Shown here one piece after another: positions 48,182 to 59,876 of a stretch of DNA of 64,000 nucleotides (its first letter is position 1; each line of letters starts with the position of its first letter). This DNA is from Xanthoparmelia taractica (taxonomy: Eukaryota; Ascomycota; Lecanoromycetes; Lecanorales; Parmeliaceae), in the NCBI GenBank assembly GCA_033085395.1, contig JANQBS010000078.1, positions 1 to 64,000 on the forward strand. The letters run 5' to 3'. The position numbers and the translations under genes are program-made. The notes beneath the pieces were generated by a model, which saw only the letters and a list, made by a program, of their open reading frames with translations, had not been told where the DNA came from and did no database searches.

Positions 48182-49449
48182 TTTGTCCGCTACGTGCTGG
48201 ACGGTGATAGGTCGAGAGAGACTATTTGCTAGGATCACGAATGGTAGGACTACTTGTCGACTTAGGACTATTGGAAACGAGTTAAAACGGGGGATGATTT
48301 TGTCCAGAACAGAGAGCCTTAGGTGGTCGTTTCTCGTAAAGGCAGAGTGGGAAGAGATGAAGAGAAAAGGAGTGGAAAGCTGACACAGCAAGGAATGAGT
48401 AAGGGTAGCACAGCACAGCACAGTACATGTTGGAAATTCCGACAACGCGTCTCATCTCGCAGCCGCTAACTGAAACCGGTTTTTCTTGGCGCCCAAAATC
48501 AAGCTTTAAATCCGGAAAGGGCCGGAAGCTTGCTTTTTCTTGGCATAGTTCCATGCCAAGACCAGCATCAGCGAGCGCCTACGAGAAAACTTCCTCCGAG
48601 ATACTACTGCAGCGGCTCTTTTGAATATATATCCCCAACGAAGACGCTTACCTCACTGCTCATTGATCAACCAGTCTACGAAATGATAATCCTTCGCTCG
48701 CTAATCAGCGTGCAGTGCGGCCGCAACCTCAGCGTTGGTCGTGCATCAATAGCCCGCACACGTCGTACTCCTCCGCTTTTTCTTTACTTAAGGAAGAGAA
48801 GGAGGAAAACAAAAACATGAAGATCCGTCGAATACAGTAGTCTAACGACTACCATGGACCCCTTCTCATTTTCTTCATTTAGTCTCTCTCGCCATCAGTA
48901 GTCTACAATGGACCTCTTCTCCAGTTTTTCAACCAAGTCTCTCTTGCCGTCAGCTTCAGTCTCGATTCCTCTCTCATCAAATTCCTGATACTTTCTTTTG
49001 TCAACCCAACCGTCACGGTTATAAGAGCTAGATCTCTTCAAGCCAGGAATCTGCGTCGCTGCCAATAGACTGCCTATTAGCGCTCGCTAAGAGATGAGCT
49101 AAGGCACTGTAGAGTGGGAAATACATAATGGCTGTCAAGGTCGGTCCGCGTCATGTAGGCTGAAGGGTGCTTAAGATGTTGCGCTCAGTGACGGTGCCTT
49201 CCGTGGTGGACATCTTCCTTGGTGGACATCTTCCTTGGCGGACATGAGGCCTTCGGTGCGCTTGTCGGCACATTCCAAGAGATCCCAGATACCAGCGGAC
49301 TCTCAGTCTTTCATAGGAAGATCTCGTCCGCTTTGCCGTGGAGTAGATATGGCAACTCCGTCTCGAGACTCGGCCCATAGAATAATTTCACAGCCTAAAT
49401 AAGCGGTTGGCTGAAAGAAGTAAGCGACTTATCACGGCTTAGAACAGAG
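48182..49449. other. Intergenic, no supported gene
   Basis: Promoter side of the small cysteine-tail gene, then unassigned DNA. A 16 bp unit (GGTGGACATCTTCCTT) is repeated in tandem at 49205-49236, with a partial third copy. Confidence 0.4.
49205..49245 (+). repeat. 16 bp tandem repeat, about 2.5 copies
   Basis: GGTGGACATCTTCCTT occurs at 49205-49220 and 49221-49236, followed by GGCGGACAT. It lies just upstream of the Crypton fragment. Confidence 0.7.
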
Positions 49450-49918
49450 AACTAACCTGCTAGTCACAGGCCAACTCCGTCAATTACTGACCTCGCTGGG
49501 TGTGGGAGGTCATTATTCAGGGCATTCCTTCCGCAGAGGGGTTGCTACTTCAGCACGTGAGGCGGGCCTTAGCGATGACGAAACCATACTATTAGGACGC
49601 TGGAAGTCCGACTCTTGTCGCCTCTGTATTACCACTGATCCTGAGCGAATAATGGCAATATCACGGCGACACCAGCATCTTCCGTCCCATCAGCGCTAGT
49701 GATGGCGATGCTCGCCAGGCCATCATGCGAGGCGTTCTGCGAAGTCCTCTCATATGACCTCGTTTGTGTCTCGATCTGGGAGTTACTCTAGCGCTGGGGC
49801 ACGTCCGAGAGCCTATCTAGATCTGCTAGCTGCTGACCCTAGCGTTGGAACGACCAAATCACCTATCTAGACTACGGTATGGTCCCGATATGTATGCCTT
49901 CATGAATGAGAGCGCTAG
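49450..49918 (+). mobile_element. 3' fragment of a Crypton, with the end of its tyrosine recombinase
   Basis: The plus-strand frame 49502-49699 reads GHSFRRGVATSAREAGL, LLGRWKSD, then RLCIT. This is the H-x-x-R box and the W box of a tyrosine recombinase, as in Crypton transposases. The positions where the nucleophilic tyrosine is expected (SD-x-Y-R-L-Y-I in the RIP-mutated copy at 6.3-6.5 kb) read Cys at both possible sites, encoded TGT. The frame stops at 49697. The non-coding tail ends ATGAATGAGAGCGCTAG, like the other Crypton copies. Sequence 5' of 49450 no longer matches, so the element is truncated. It is not RIP-mutated. Confidence 0.75.
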
Positions 49919-50937
49919 TTGGCATAGAGAATTGTCCTACTACCCGCTCGTTGTTTCCAAAACCAACGAGAATTCAAGACCGGACCCTCGCAGTCTAATG
50001 GAACAACTTCGGGGCCGCAACCTTCTCAAAGCGTCTGAAGAATCCCGGGACTCTGCTTCAGAAATGCCTGCTGAAGGAACAAAAAGCTGGTAAAATAATG
50101 GCAGTGGGAAACAAGGACCTCTGTGCCGGCGAAGCCTCGCGCAAGACCCTGCTGCAGGATTGCGGCAAATGATGAGCGAGGTCTCAGATATGCCTCTTTT
50201 TTCGCAATTGGACCCTAAGGGTAACCCAGACATGTAGGTTCCGCAGTCCGCGACATCCGATCCCATTGAATTTGCACGGACAGCAATTGAAAGCGGTAGT
50301 GCAATGCCGACTTCGCCCCTCCACGATCTACGGTGCATTGGTCCAACCATATATGGTCACACAAGCGACTCCTGGCTAACCGCTTCCGTACCCACCATCA
50401 ACAGCCTGCATGTTGCAGCCTCGTGAAGGTGGGACTCAGCTCCATCTCATTGCGCCCAAGGTTGACTCGACTGCTAAGTCTTCTTCAATACATCAGCGAC
50501 CAAACAGCAAAGAATGCCTTAGAGTTTACGTATCTCGTACCTCTGTCAGCATCAAGTTTGGTTGCATGCCAACCGCTATCAGCTTGTCGCTTGCTCTGAA
50601 ATACTTTAGCAGTACTTTTTTGCTCAGACGTGGCTAAACCCACAAAGGACATTATCGATCTGCAGGGAGACCAATGCGCACAGTCCAGTCTACTCGGTCT
50701 TTACGCTGGTAACAGCAAGGACTTGTACGCTCTGTCGATACGCAGTCCCAAAGACTACTCATATCAAGCTCTACGTCTCGGAGTCTCATAGTACTCTACT
50801 CTGCTCTCATACTTCTGAACGAACCTCTTGCCTCGTTCTACTTTTACCTAAGGTCGTTTCCGTGATCTACTATCGTTCGTATCTTTAGCCTGATCACGCG
50901 GATCTCGGCCCCTTTTGATACCGCAATAAAGGCACCC
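49919..50937. other. Intergenic, no supported gene
   Basis: No motif-bearing ORF. Probably includes the promoter of the gene at 50938. Confidence 0.4.
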
Positions 50938-53147
50938 ATGGTTTTACCAGCGCAGTTCGAGCTGGGCCTGGAGCTCACCAATATTGTGGATCCTATCAGC
51001 CAAGCCTTGTCAGCACTTGGCTCCCTGGCCGTTGTCGACGCCATCAATAAGTCAGGTTCAGACTTTATTACAGAGACAAAGCTGGCGAATCTAATTGGAA
51101 GACATCGAATCGATCCTATTATCAAATTTCATTTTCGGGAGTTGGTCTCCAAGTCCGATCAAAGCATGATATCGAGGTACCTAGATATCATCCTGGAAGC
51201 TGGAAGTGGGCCTACAGTCCAGGAGGCACTCAAAAACCCTGCCCTTTTCTCAATGGTCATCCAGCTCTCAGGGCTAGCATTTGCGCACGACGACGAATAT
51301 TTGGCAAACGCCTTAGTAGAAGCGATTGAGAATATCGTTCAGGAGTCAGGTGGCGATGTGGGCATCGTGCCGGACTATGCCTCGCTTTTAGGAACACTCC
51401 GGGCTTGCCAGCAGCAGACGGCAGCTTTCCGATGGGCGTTGCTGTACGAAGCAGCGGAGCAGAAGATACACGAGGCCTTCCCTAGCCCAGACAGCCACAG
51501 TCGCAACAGATGGAAGACAAAGCATAATCTGACAGGGATTTGGGAATCCGCCGAATCCGACGGATTTGATGAATCTCGCACTTTGCCAGTTCCCTTACTA
51601 CAGGGGCTCCTCATGTGGTTGCGATCCTTACAAAGCTTTCCAGAGCACAGGCTCTTACATATAAGGTGTGGTTCTGGAATAAGCACCATCATCGTATGGT
51701 GTCATCATATCCTTGGCCTGAGCGTAGTGATGGACTTACAAATAAATGAGATCCGCTTTGGCGATGCGCCCTACGACATAGTACTTGACTACAGCGTGGG
51801 TCAGAAGGGAGCAGTGTCGTTGATGGATCCTCTAGATCCCCAGGAACCGCTGTTCACGCTGCAGAACGATGAAAATAGCTTAAAGTTCAGCTATGAACAC
51901 CGAGCAGAGGCGTACGGGTACGGTGCGAAATTCCTCCAATTCAACGGATTTCCTGAGTGTGAAGGAAAGAAACTCGCACAATGGGTGGTGTCTCATAGCG
52001 TTGAGGTATGCGAGACTTTTGATACCTTGGACATTTCCTACAATGTCGACGCGAAACCTCCCATCGCCGTTCACGGCTTCGGCCTACGCTACCTTTCTAA
52101 AACTAGGCTACTTACTGCTGGTCGATTTCTATTCGCGTTGGACGAAGGTACCACACTTTTTGACCACACGCCTACTATCATGTTAGAAGAGAGATACCGC
52201 GCATTGCTTAATGCTCTAGTAGTCATCGTCATCGCGTTCGCCATGATCTTCGAAGATGATCTTGCGAGATGTAAGGAAATACCCCTCGCTTTGAATGTGT
52301 TCCTCGAGTTTCCAGCCAAAGAGCTTGAAGCAGCCGACCCAAAAGATCCTAATGTCTTTATAAACCTTGTGGAGTCTTTCGAGGTTCTGTCGTTGCTGTT
52401 GTTAGGCCGCCGCTTGCATAGTGATGCCTATGTCAAACCTGCTTTCCTTTTGAGTGCCTAGGGTTGGAGTGTCTTTATTCAATAGATGCCGTTGATCCGT
52501 TTGATGTGTCTGTTGAGACACTGCGAGTACTGCGTGGAGTTCCTTCCCGGCGTGGGTCTCGCAGATCACGAATCATTGATGGACCACAAAGAGCTACGAC
52601 GCCCAATCCTTATGGAATCACTGCCTATCTGACAAGGGGTGTAAGCACGGCGGAGAAGGGCGTCATCCTTGTCGGCAATCATTCCGATGCATTTCAAGTC
52701 TCACAGCAGTTTACATGTCGCAGTGGCAGCACCATCACGTACACGTATGGCTTCCGGAAGATGACGGAATGGTCTATCAAATCTAGCAGACTCCCTCCTT
52801 GTCGATGTTACAAATCCAAGGGCCAATCTTCTTCGGAAACTAAGCTAGATATCATTGATAGACTTGTCGAAGAAAAGGACGGTCTTGTACAAAAATCTCG
52901 CCTCATAACTCAAGATCTCCGGTCTCAGCTGGCGGAAAGAGTCTTCGTCTCAAAGGGTTATAAAAGATACTTTGTCTATGTCTCGGACAACCCTGCTGCA
53001 CGCTTTCTTCAACTTGGATCCATGTACAGTACTATTAATAGTATCGCGGAAAAATGTTACACTGCTATAGGAGGCCAAGACACCTGCATCGAATGCGCAA
53101 TCCGCAACGCCGAACTTTGGCCACCGAACGGGCTCTTTCTCCTGTAG
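50938..53147 (+). pseudogene. Large conserved fungal protein, interrupted by a stop and a frameshift
   Basis: The first frame runs 507 codons from ATG 50938 (start MVLPAQFELGLEL) to TAG 52459-52461, which follows PAFLLSA. The same frame continues as GWSVFI for a few codons to a second stop at 52483. The coding signal then resumes one frame over (from about 52474: SIDAVDPFDVSV, LRVLRGVPSRRG, RSRIIDGP) and runs to TAG 53145-53147, ending in CIECAI. From memory of this uncharacterised filamentous-fungal family, PAFLLSA-W-GWSVF leads straight into the second part. The simplest reading is TGG-to-TAG plus a small indel within ~25 bp. An alternative is a 41-nt intron (52421-52461, GTGATG..TAG), which would keep frame but delete the conserved junction. 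The protein would be ~735 residues, with no recognised domain, signal peptide or catalytic motif. Confidence 0.65.
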
Positions 53148-54049
53148 GTAAGAGAGATATGGCCATGAGTTGCTTACTAGCTCTTCGCCACCTCGCCGAC
53201 AAGAACTACTTTCATCAAGGCGATCATTCATTAAAAGTGAAGTCGACCTGGTCTGACTCTCACGGCCCATCGTCTGACGGAAAAACACGCTTTGGGCCAT
53301 CATACCAAGGGCCTTTTTTCTTCAGACCACTACCAACTCTCTCAACAACGGTGCAGATTTGCGGCAATATATCGTTTCAGGTCAGACAAACAAAAGAATG
53401 TTGGGGGGAGGGGATGGAGAACGCTCTTTTGAACCGATTTAGCCACTACGCTCAAATAAGGAGGACAACTCACATAATACGATTGTATTTCTTTCTAACG
53501 ACTAACTTACGCCGCGAAGTATAATCGGAAGGAGGAGGGTGCTTGGGGGCAAGAGGTGCCAGATTTCGAATTTGATTCTTATTACTCTATATATACTTTG
53601 GGATCCTCTCATAACTACCTTACTCTCTTTATCATTAGCACGTTTCAACCTGTCCTGCTTTCTCGATGTTCCAAAACTCTCCAACCCCCCCCCCCCCCCC
53701 CCCCGGGGCCCCCCGAACACCCTCCAAATCACCCAATCATTCTTTAAGTTGATTTTATCAACTTTCTATAGCTCCACTCTCCCCCAACAACTTCCTCCCC
53801 CCTTCCCCCCTCCCCAACCAGCTTCCTCTTCCTCCATCCCACCCCACCTCACCCCAACCCCATCATCCAAGTCTACGCCGCCGCTAAACCCCAGCTCCAC
53901 GACATCAGCGCAATGCACACGATAAATTCATCCTCTTCCCCACCTCCCCACCTCTCTAGCTTAAATCCAACAGTATTTCTAGACCGCACAACTATCTCAA
54001 AACAAAGAAGTTTACAGGATAATACTGGGTACTCCTGTACAGTGAAAGG
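53148..54049. other. Intergenic, pyrimidine-rich
   Basis: Contains a 20-base C run (53685-53704) within a C/T-rich tract, 53640-53890. The Pro/Ser-rich ORFs here reflect composition. No supported gene. Confidence 0.5.
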
Positions 54050-54442
54050 TAGTGGGACTATGGGTTAGTGTGTCTCATGATCTAGCCGCTGTTCCAGATG
54101 CATGCGCATATGCGGGGAACACGTGTCTGCGAGAGCACTATGTATGGGTCTCACACCATCAGTTGGCTCTTCATTCGAATTCTTCTCATTCAGAGCAATC
54201 GCATTCTTTTATCCCACCCACCCACGCCTGTGTATATAGCTAGCTAGACAGTCACTCCAGGGCTATGCCGCATAGGTGTAGGGAGTTTTCTAGCGCTGAG
54301 GCACGTCCAGGGGCCCATCTAGGCCTGCTAACGACCTAGCTGGGCCTATTGACTGCAGACCTTAGCGTTAGGACGGCCCAAACAACTATCTACAGTACTG
54401 CTTGGTCCCGGTGTGTATGCCTTCATGAATGAGAACACTAAG
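54050..54442 (+). mobile_element. Non-autonomous Crypton derivative, best-preserved copy
   Basis: 393 bp from TAGTGGGACTATGG to GAGAACACTAAG. The left ~210 bp equals the start and the right ~180 bp equals the end of the 4.2 kb RIP-mutated element (minus strand of 6052-10266); the recombinase gene is missing. It shows no RIP signature, so it can serve as a reference for reading the mutated copy. A smaller, more diverged sibling lies at 25826-26162. Confidence 0.85.
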
Positions 54443-55216
54443 GTTTGGTATGACTAGGTAAGTGATTAAAGGTGGTTGTGGGAGGGGAGGTGGGTGAGGA
54501 TGGAGATGGAGATGGAGGTGGGGAAAGAAAAAATTGGAGCGGGAGGATAGGAAGGAAAGGGAGGAGTAGCGAGAAAGAAGAGAGTGAGAGAGCAAAAAAG
54601 AGCGTAAAGGAAAGGAGTAGGGAGAGATGAGAGCTTGAAGATAGCGCTGAAAGCGTGTAAAAACCTCCCGCGTAGAAAGAGTACTCTAGCCCACAATCTC
54701 CACCCGAATACAATAACAGAGCCAAAACAGAAAACACCAGCCACAATCATTTCGCCAAGCTCGCTCCCTCTCCGCATCATATCCCCATCAATCCCTCAGC
54801 GCCCACCCGCTCAATCCCCTCTCTAACCAAAAAGAGAGAAATCACAATCCCAGCCTACGCTCAGAGCTCGGCAATACCGACCAGAGGTATCTGGTGCGGC
54901 GGGCATCAAGTCATGCCTCTCCCGCTCCTCTAATCAATACACTCACGGGTTTTGTGCGCTTAGGTCTTGCTCGACGGACGAAGTTGGTCTAGCTTGATAA
55001 GATGCGGGTTAAATGTGGTATATGAGTCAGTCTCCAATAGGCCCGAGGATATTTTCTTGTCTACGCGATACCATCTACTCTGTTGCCTCATAACGCAGAC
55101 ATGTGCACTTTCCATGTTTCAGCTATATAGATATCTTGCTTGACATGTCTAGGATGGTTTATGTTTCATGCTTCGTTGGAGGTCGTAGATATGTTGCTGG
55201 TTTGGCTGGACCGCTC
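54443..55216. other. Intergenic, no supported gene
   Basis: Purine-rich on the plus strand at 54475-54620. Otherwise unremarkable; the final part is the 3' region of the NLR gene. Confidence 0.4.
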
Positions 55217-58200
55217 CTAAAATGGCTCCACTCCTTTTATGTCATTAATTAATTCGAGTACTCTTTGAGAGTCTGCGTGCTTGGCTAATTGTAGGACCTC
55301 TTTGAAATGCCAATCTTCGTAAACACCAATGAAGTCAAGTACAGTACGCAGAACGTCGGTGCGTCCGTTCTTTGCTGCCAATACAACCAAACCTGCCAAC
55401 CTGGTGGCGTCGAAGCTCCATTCTTTGTAACCAGAATTCAAAAATGCTCGCACCATACCATCGTGGCCCCTTTTTATGGCGATCTTGAGTGGTTTGGAAA
55501 TACCATCTCCTGCTGGTACATTGGGATTGGGGCAGTTCTGTAACAACCACTCTATCACTGCTTCATGCCCTTCATCTATAGCGAGTTGTAGAGCCGTCCA
55601 CTCTCGATCGTGAGTCTCCGCTTCGATATCCGCTCCATTGCCAACCAAATGTTGAATCGCTGCTAAATGCAGGGGTGTATACTGTTTTTCAGATCTGCCG
55701 GTTTTGGAGTTGTAGATTCCGATTCCTCGATCCATGGTTCTTAGCTCAATACCAAGCCGATGCTCTAGGATGAGTTCTACTACAGCGGAATGTCCGTTCC
55801 GTGCGGCCTTGTGTAAGGGAGTATCTCCTTCAGTGTCGATGTAGCGGAGCAACATCTGGGACCAAGTTCTGTCCATCACATCTTCATATTCAACGTCGTG
55901 AAACTCGGTATCACTATCGCTATTGTAGTCTCCGGAAGCAAGTTCTAAGCGCATTAGCAGAATCCCTCGATGTCCATACTTTGCGGCGATGTGGAGTGCC
56001 GTGTTTCCATGAGCCTTGAGCTTAGCACCTCTTGCCAGTAATTTGCGAACGATGTTCTCATGACCGCTCATTACTGCCGAAAAGAGCGCAGTGCGGCCAG
56101 TGCGATCATCCTTTTCGTTGATGTAGACGGTTTCCTCCCTATTGCAGTAGTCGAGAATGATATCCACCACTTTCTCATGTCCATTGGTAGCAGCTAAGTT
56201 CAACAACGAAGCAGCATTAGCCATAACGTCATAAAATGAAGTTTTCCTGCCTTCCATTGCAGCATTTTCACAGAGGTCTAGAAGGTATTTAAATACATCA
56301 GCGTGCCCTGCAGCGGCAGCAACGCTGATTGCCCGACCATCGGAAATGTCATAATTGATCCTACGCATTAGGTTTTGCACAATGTGATTTTGGCCTTGAC
56401 GACAAGCAATCAAGAACGTCTCATCAAATGGTAGTTCATGCTGACAGTATGCCGCGACCAGACTTTCCATTAAGCTCCAGTGGCCGATATGGGCGGCATA
56501 ATGAAACAGCGACATGAACGGCAGATCGTTGGCTCTTGTGGGGTCGGGGCATGAGACGCAGCCATAGGGTCCAAAATGTTGATTTGGTCCCCATGGCCGG
56601 AACTCAAATGATAGCGTTTTGTACCTTACTAAACGTCGAAGTTTTGCATCAACAGCAGGCTCCAGCTCTTGGGTATGATCCATCCAGTATTCCACAATGT
56701 ACTCGAGAAGTCGATATTTTTTCATCAATGTAGAGGGAGCCGGAGGCCTTTGCTGTATATTGGACGTTAGGTATTTATCATAATCGATGTCGAGGGGTGC
56801 TGTGTTAGGCTTTCCACCGAGTAATCGGTACGGAATTTCAAGCAATGACTTTCCAATTCCGAGGATAGCGGGGATCCTGACTAGTCCACCAGGTTTGAGC
56901 ACACCGACTGGCTCAAGGTGTATATTGGGTGTTCGCAGAGCGACTTGAGTCTCAAAGTCGGAAAAGCACAAGTACGTGACACAGACTTGGCCAACAAAAG
57001 CTTCGGCTTCAGAGCGAGTAGATATAAGAAAGCGTGATCCCTCTTGAGTTCTGATCGCGGGTGCGGAGAGCAGATACTGCTGGACGGTATGATGCGCAAA
57101 ACGAACAGTCGTATCCTCTTCATCACGCACCAATAAGCCTCGGCATGTCTCGATCATGAGATCTTCATCCGGAATCTTATCTCTATCCCAGGAACTATCG
57201 GAGCTCTCGAAGGCAACAGCTTCTTGAAGTTCCTCAGCTTTCATCGGACGCCGAGAGCAGACGGTCCATCTGAATGCCCTAAGCGCAATCTCTTGCCTGG
57301 GTAAGGCACTCTTGCTGATCTTCAGCAATATTCTTTCATACGTCTGTACAAGGCCGATTGGCAGATCTCGCAGAGTCTGTCGAATCATTGCGTCAGAAAG
57401 TGCTTCACAAAGGTCGTCCAGCTGGAAGAAAATCCACAAGAACCTGCAAAGTCAGCGATTGCGATCCTGAGTGCTCGGTTCGTACTTACATCCCATGCGC
57501 TTTATTTACAAGCTCTCGCACAATCTGATGCTCAAGATTCGGGTCCCTTATCGTCAACTGTCCGGACTCTATCCTTGACCTCACTGAACCCTCAACAAAT
57601 GACTTGATATCACCCAACAGCACTACAGCAGTCAGTTGTATGCGAGGGTACGAATGTAACGATCGCAAGAGCTGGTCTTCATCGCGGCAAGAGACTAACG
57701 TGCGGACAGAGGCCTTCTCAAGCGTTGATAGACGCTTCAAGAAATTAAGAACGTCCTGCCTAGGCTGTTTCTCACATTCGTCAAGGCCATCTAGAACGAT
57801 GTATGCGAGAGGACGCAGTTGTATCAGAGACCAGACCAAATCCACTATCTCATTGGTTCCTGGGGTCCGTTCGCCATTTCTGTAGGCTCGCAGCATCTGC
57901 GGCTCTATATCCTTGGGGATTTGATTCCCAAGAAGGAGTTGCTTTAACAGGGTACCGAAAATTCGGTCTGTCTGCAGCGTTCGTTGATCTGCATAGTCGC
58001 AATAATAGTACAAGATCGTAAGTTGAGATGAAGTGGCAGTGACAGAAATGTCGTCAATGATCCGTGAACTACAGCAAAACAGTAATCAGTAGCTGCGTCC
58101 GGTGGTGATTGTCTATTAGTACTCACGCTAGTACACTTTTACCGGACCCAGCTGTGAGGTGAACCCACTGCGTCAGTGCAGCTGTTCCTGGGTAATCACA

Positions 58201-59192
58201 TCAGGCCGCACTTACGGATACCATAGCAGCACAGAGATGATGGGCTAGACGCATGTTTCCACTCCAAGTACTTATCATTCTGGAGCACCCAATTCCCTGT
58301 CCCATGGAAACGTAGACTTTGGAGTTTTCTATGCTTGGCTTCAACATCGACTGATTGTATCATCGCGATGATTCTACGGTACTCATTATCTGATACCAGT
58401 CAGTATTTAGCTTTTCTGACCACGGTCGCAAGACGCCTACCCTTCTTCGTTTTCTCGAGTTGTAGGTGATTAGCTAGTGCAAGAGCTCTAGCATCTGCTG
58501 TTCGACCATGTGCGACAGACCGGCTTCTTTCTCGACATTTTTCCGATGATTGCGGAAATTGTCAAGCTGTTGGCCAAATTGGCTCTCGAATGGCTTCCAC
58601 AACAGCCTGAATCCAACTTTGAAACTGGTCAGGGAACCTTGTTTCCCACGGCGAAAGACTGCCTTGGCATCCGAGCAAAAGACAATGACGTCCACGTAAG
58701 CGACAGAGAGCACATGAACGAGTCGTTCATGGTTGCGGAACAACTTCTCGTAGACCTGAAATCGCGGCAGTATGTCGCCTATCCTGGCAAGCATGTCCAC
58801 AAGTTTCTCAAAATATTTTCCGAATTCACGTGCAACCTTGTGAGAATACCGAGAGTTAATCTTTGGCCCAAGAAAGCTTTGGAAGGAGTGCATACCATGA
58901 GTAGGACTCTAACGCTACCCCAAAGTGGGCTCAATGCAAGTGGATAAGCGTTCGAGTACACGTCGAGTGCTTGACCATACTGTTCGATTGCGGCAACGAA
59001 GGGTTGGAGTTTATGCATTAGCCCGCGACTTGTACTACTAGCCTCATGCCTCTTCTCGGCTGCACTGGCATCGTAAAGAATGGTTTCTGGAGTAGCTTGC
59101 ATGTACAATTTCTTCTCTTCCTGTGTGAGGTCTTCCATGTAACGACATTTCGCCCGCGTCCATGCATCCTGGGAAGGCAGGTGAGATGCCAT
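55217..59192 (-). CDS. NACHT-ankyrin NLR (STAND protein), with one-base frameshift
   Basis: Six exons on the minus strand: 59192-58896, 58836-58441, 58389-58216, 58151-58127, 58068-57490 and 57443-55217. Introns are 59, 51, 64, 58 and 46 nt. The exons sum to 3698 nt, one short of 1233 codons, and the frame indeed slips by one base near 58498 (between VEQ and DARALALANH). The N-terminal ~230 residues match the helical domain common in fungal NLRs (SPLWGSVRVLLM, EFGKYFEKLVDM, FRNHRKNVEKEA; I believe this is DUF7708). NACHT follows: the P-loop GIPGSGKSVLA is split over the 25-nt fourth exon, and Walker B is IVLDGLDECE. The C-terminal ~450 residues carry about eleven ankyrin repeats (TALHIAAKYGH, TPLHKAARNGH and others). 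Such proteins act in non-self recognition and regulated cell death. With the frameshift the allele is probably non-functional unless the base is a sequence error. Confidence 0.8.
58127..58151 (-). other. 25-nt microexon encoding the P-loop
   Basis: Flanked by strong splice sites (acceptor CACAG, donor GTGAGT). It encodes most of PGSGKSVLA and joins both neighbouring exons in phase. Skipping it would remove Walker A and shift the frame by one base. Confidence 0.75.
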
Positions 59193-59876
59193 TTTTGGTT
59201 ACATGTGAATAACTCGGACACGCTGTCCGCCAGGCGGCAACAATGAGCAATGTCTTCAAAGGCTTCAAAAGACTTCAACTTGAGGCAAAAGTCGTGATGA
59301 TGTGAAACACCAAAGAGACAAGATCAAAGAAGCGAGAGGCTGCTGGAGCCCTGTCTATAGAGAAGATGCGCAAGGCTGGAAGGCTGACAAGGCTGCATTG
59401 ATACCTGTAAGCATAGCCCCGCACCGGAGGCGGTGCCATTATGCATGAGGCTCCGCCACATCTAATGAAATGGATATGGTTGGATTGTGGCTTAAGGCAA
59501 GCCATATAGAATCTATAAAGATTCCAAACTGATGAGGAGAAGCAGAGTGTCTGCAATCAATATGTAAAAGCCGCGCACCTTCCTCTATATTAAATGCCAA
59601 GAGTAACATATCACGCTAGGCCGGGTGAAGTTCGGCTTTCAAAAAGCGCCCTATGTACCTATGTTCAAGGGCTGTAGCACAGATTTTAATATTACTCTAC
59701 TTCCACAGTGTCCAATACAAGTGAAGTCAGCCGCATGATCGATCACTAAGCAGTTCACTCATCCGTCCAAGCTGCAAGGCGAGGGTATGTAAGAGATGTG
59801 TCTTTTGAATCCGCAACAGGATCTACGGAGTTTGAATTGAAAGCAGAAAGTGCTGCCCCTCGCTTCCAATCAAACA
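59193..59876. promoter_or_regulatory. Divergent promoter between the NLR and C78 protease genes
   Basis: 684 bp separate the two ATGs, which point away from each other. No gene was found inside. Specific regulatory sites were not identified. Confidence 0.4.

Noticed and set aside
52421..52461. 41-nt intron making the gene at 50938 intact
   Set aside because: Below the size of all confident introns here, weak donor and branch, and it removes a conserved junction. Kept as an alternative.
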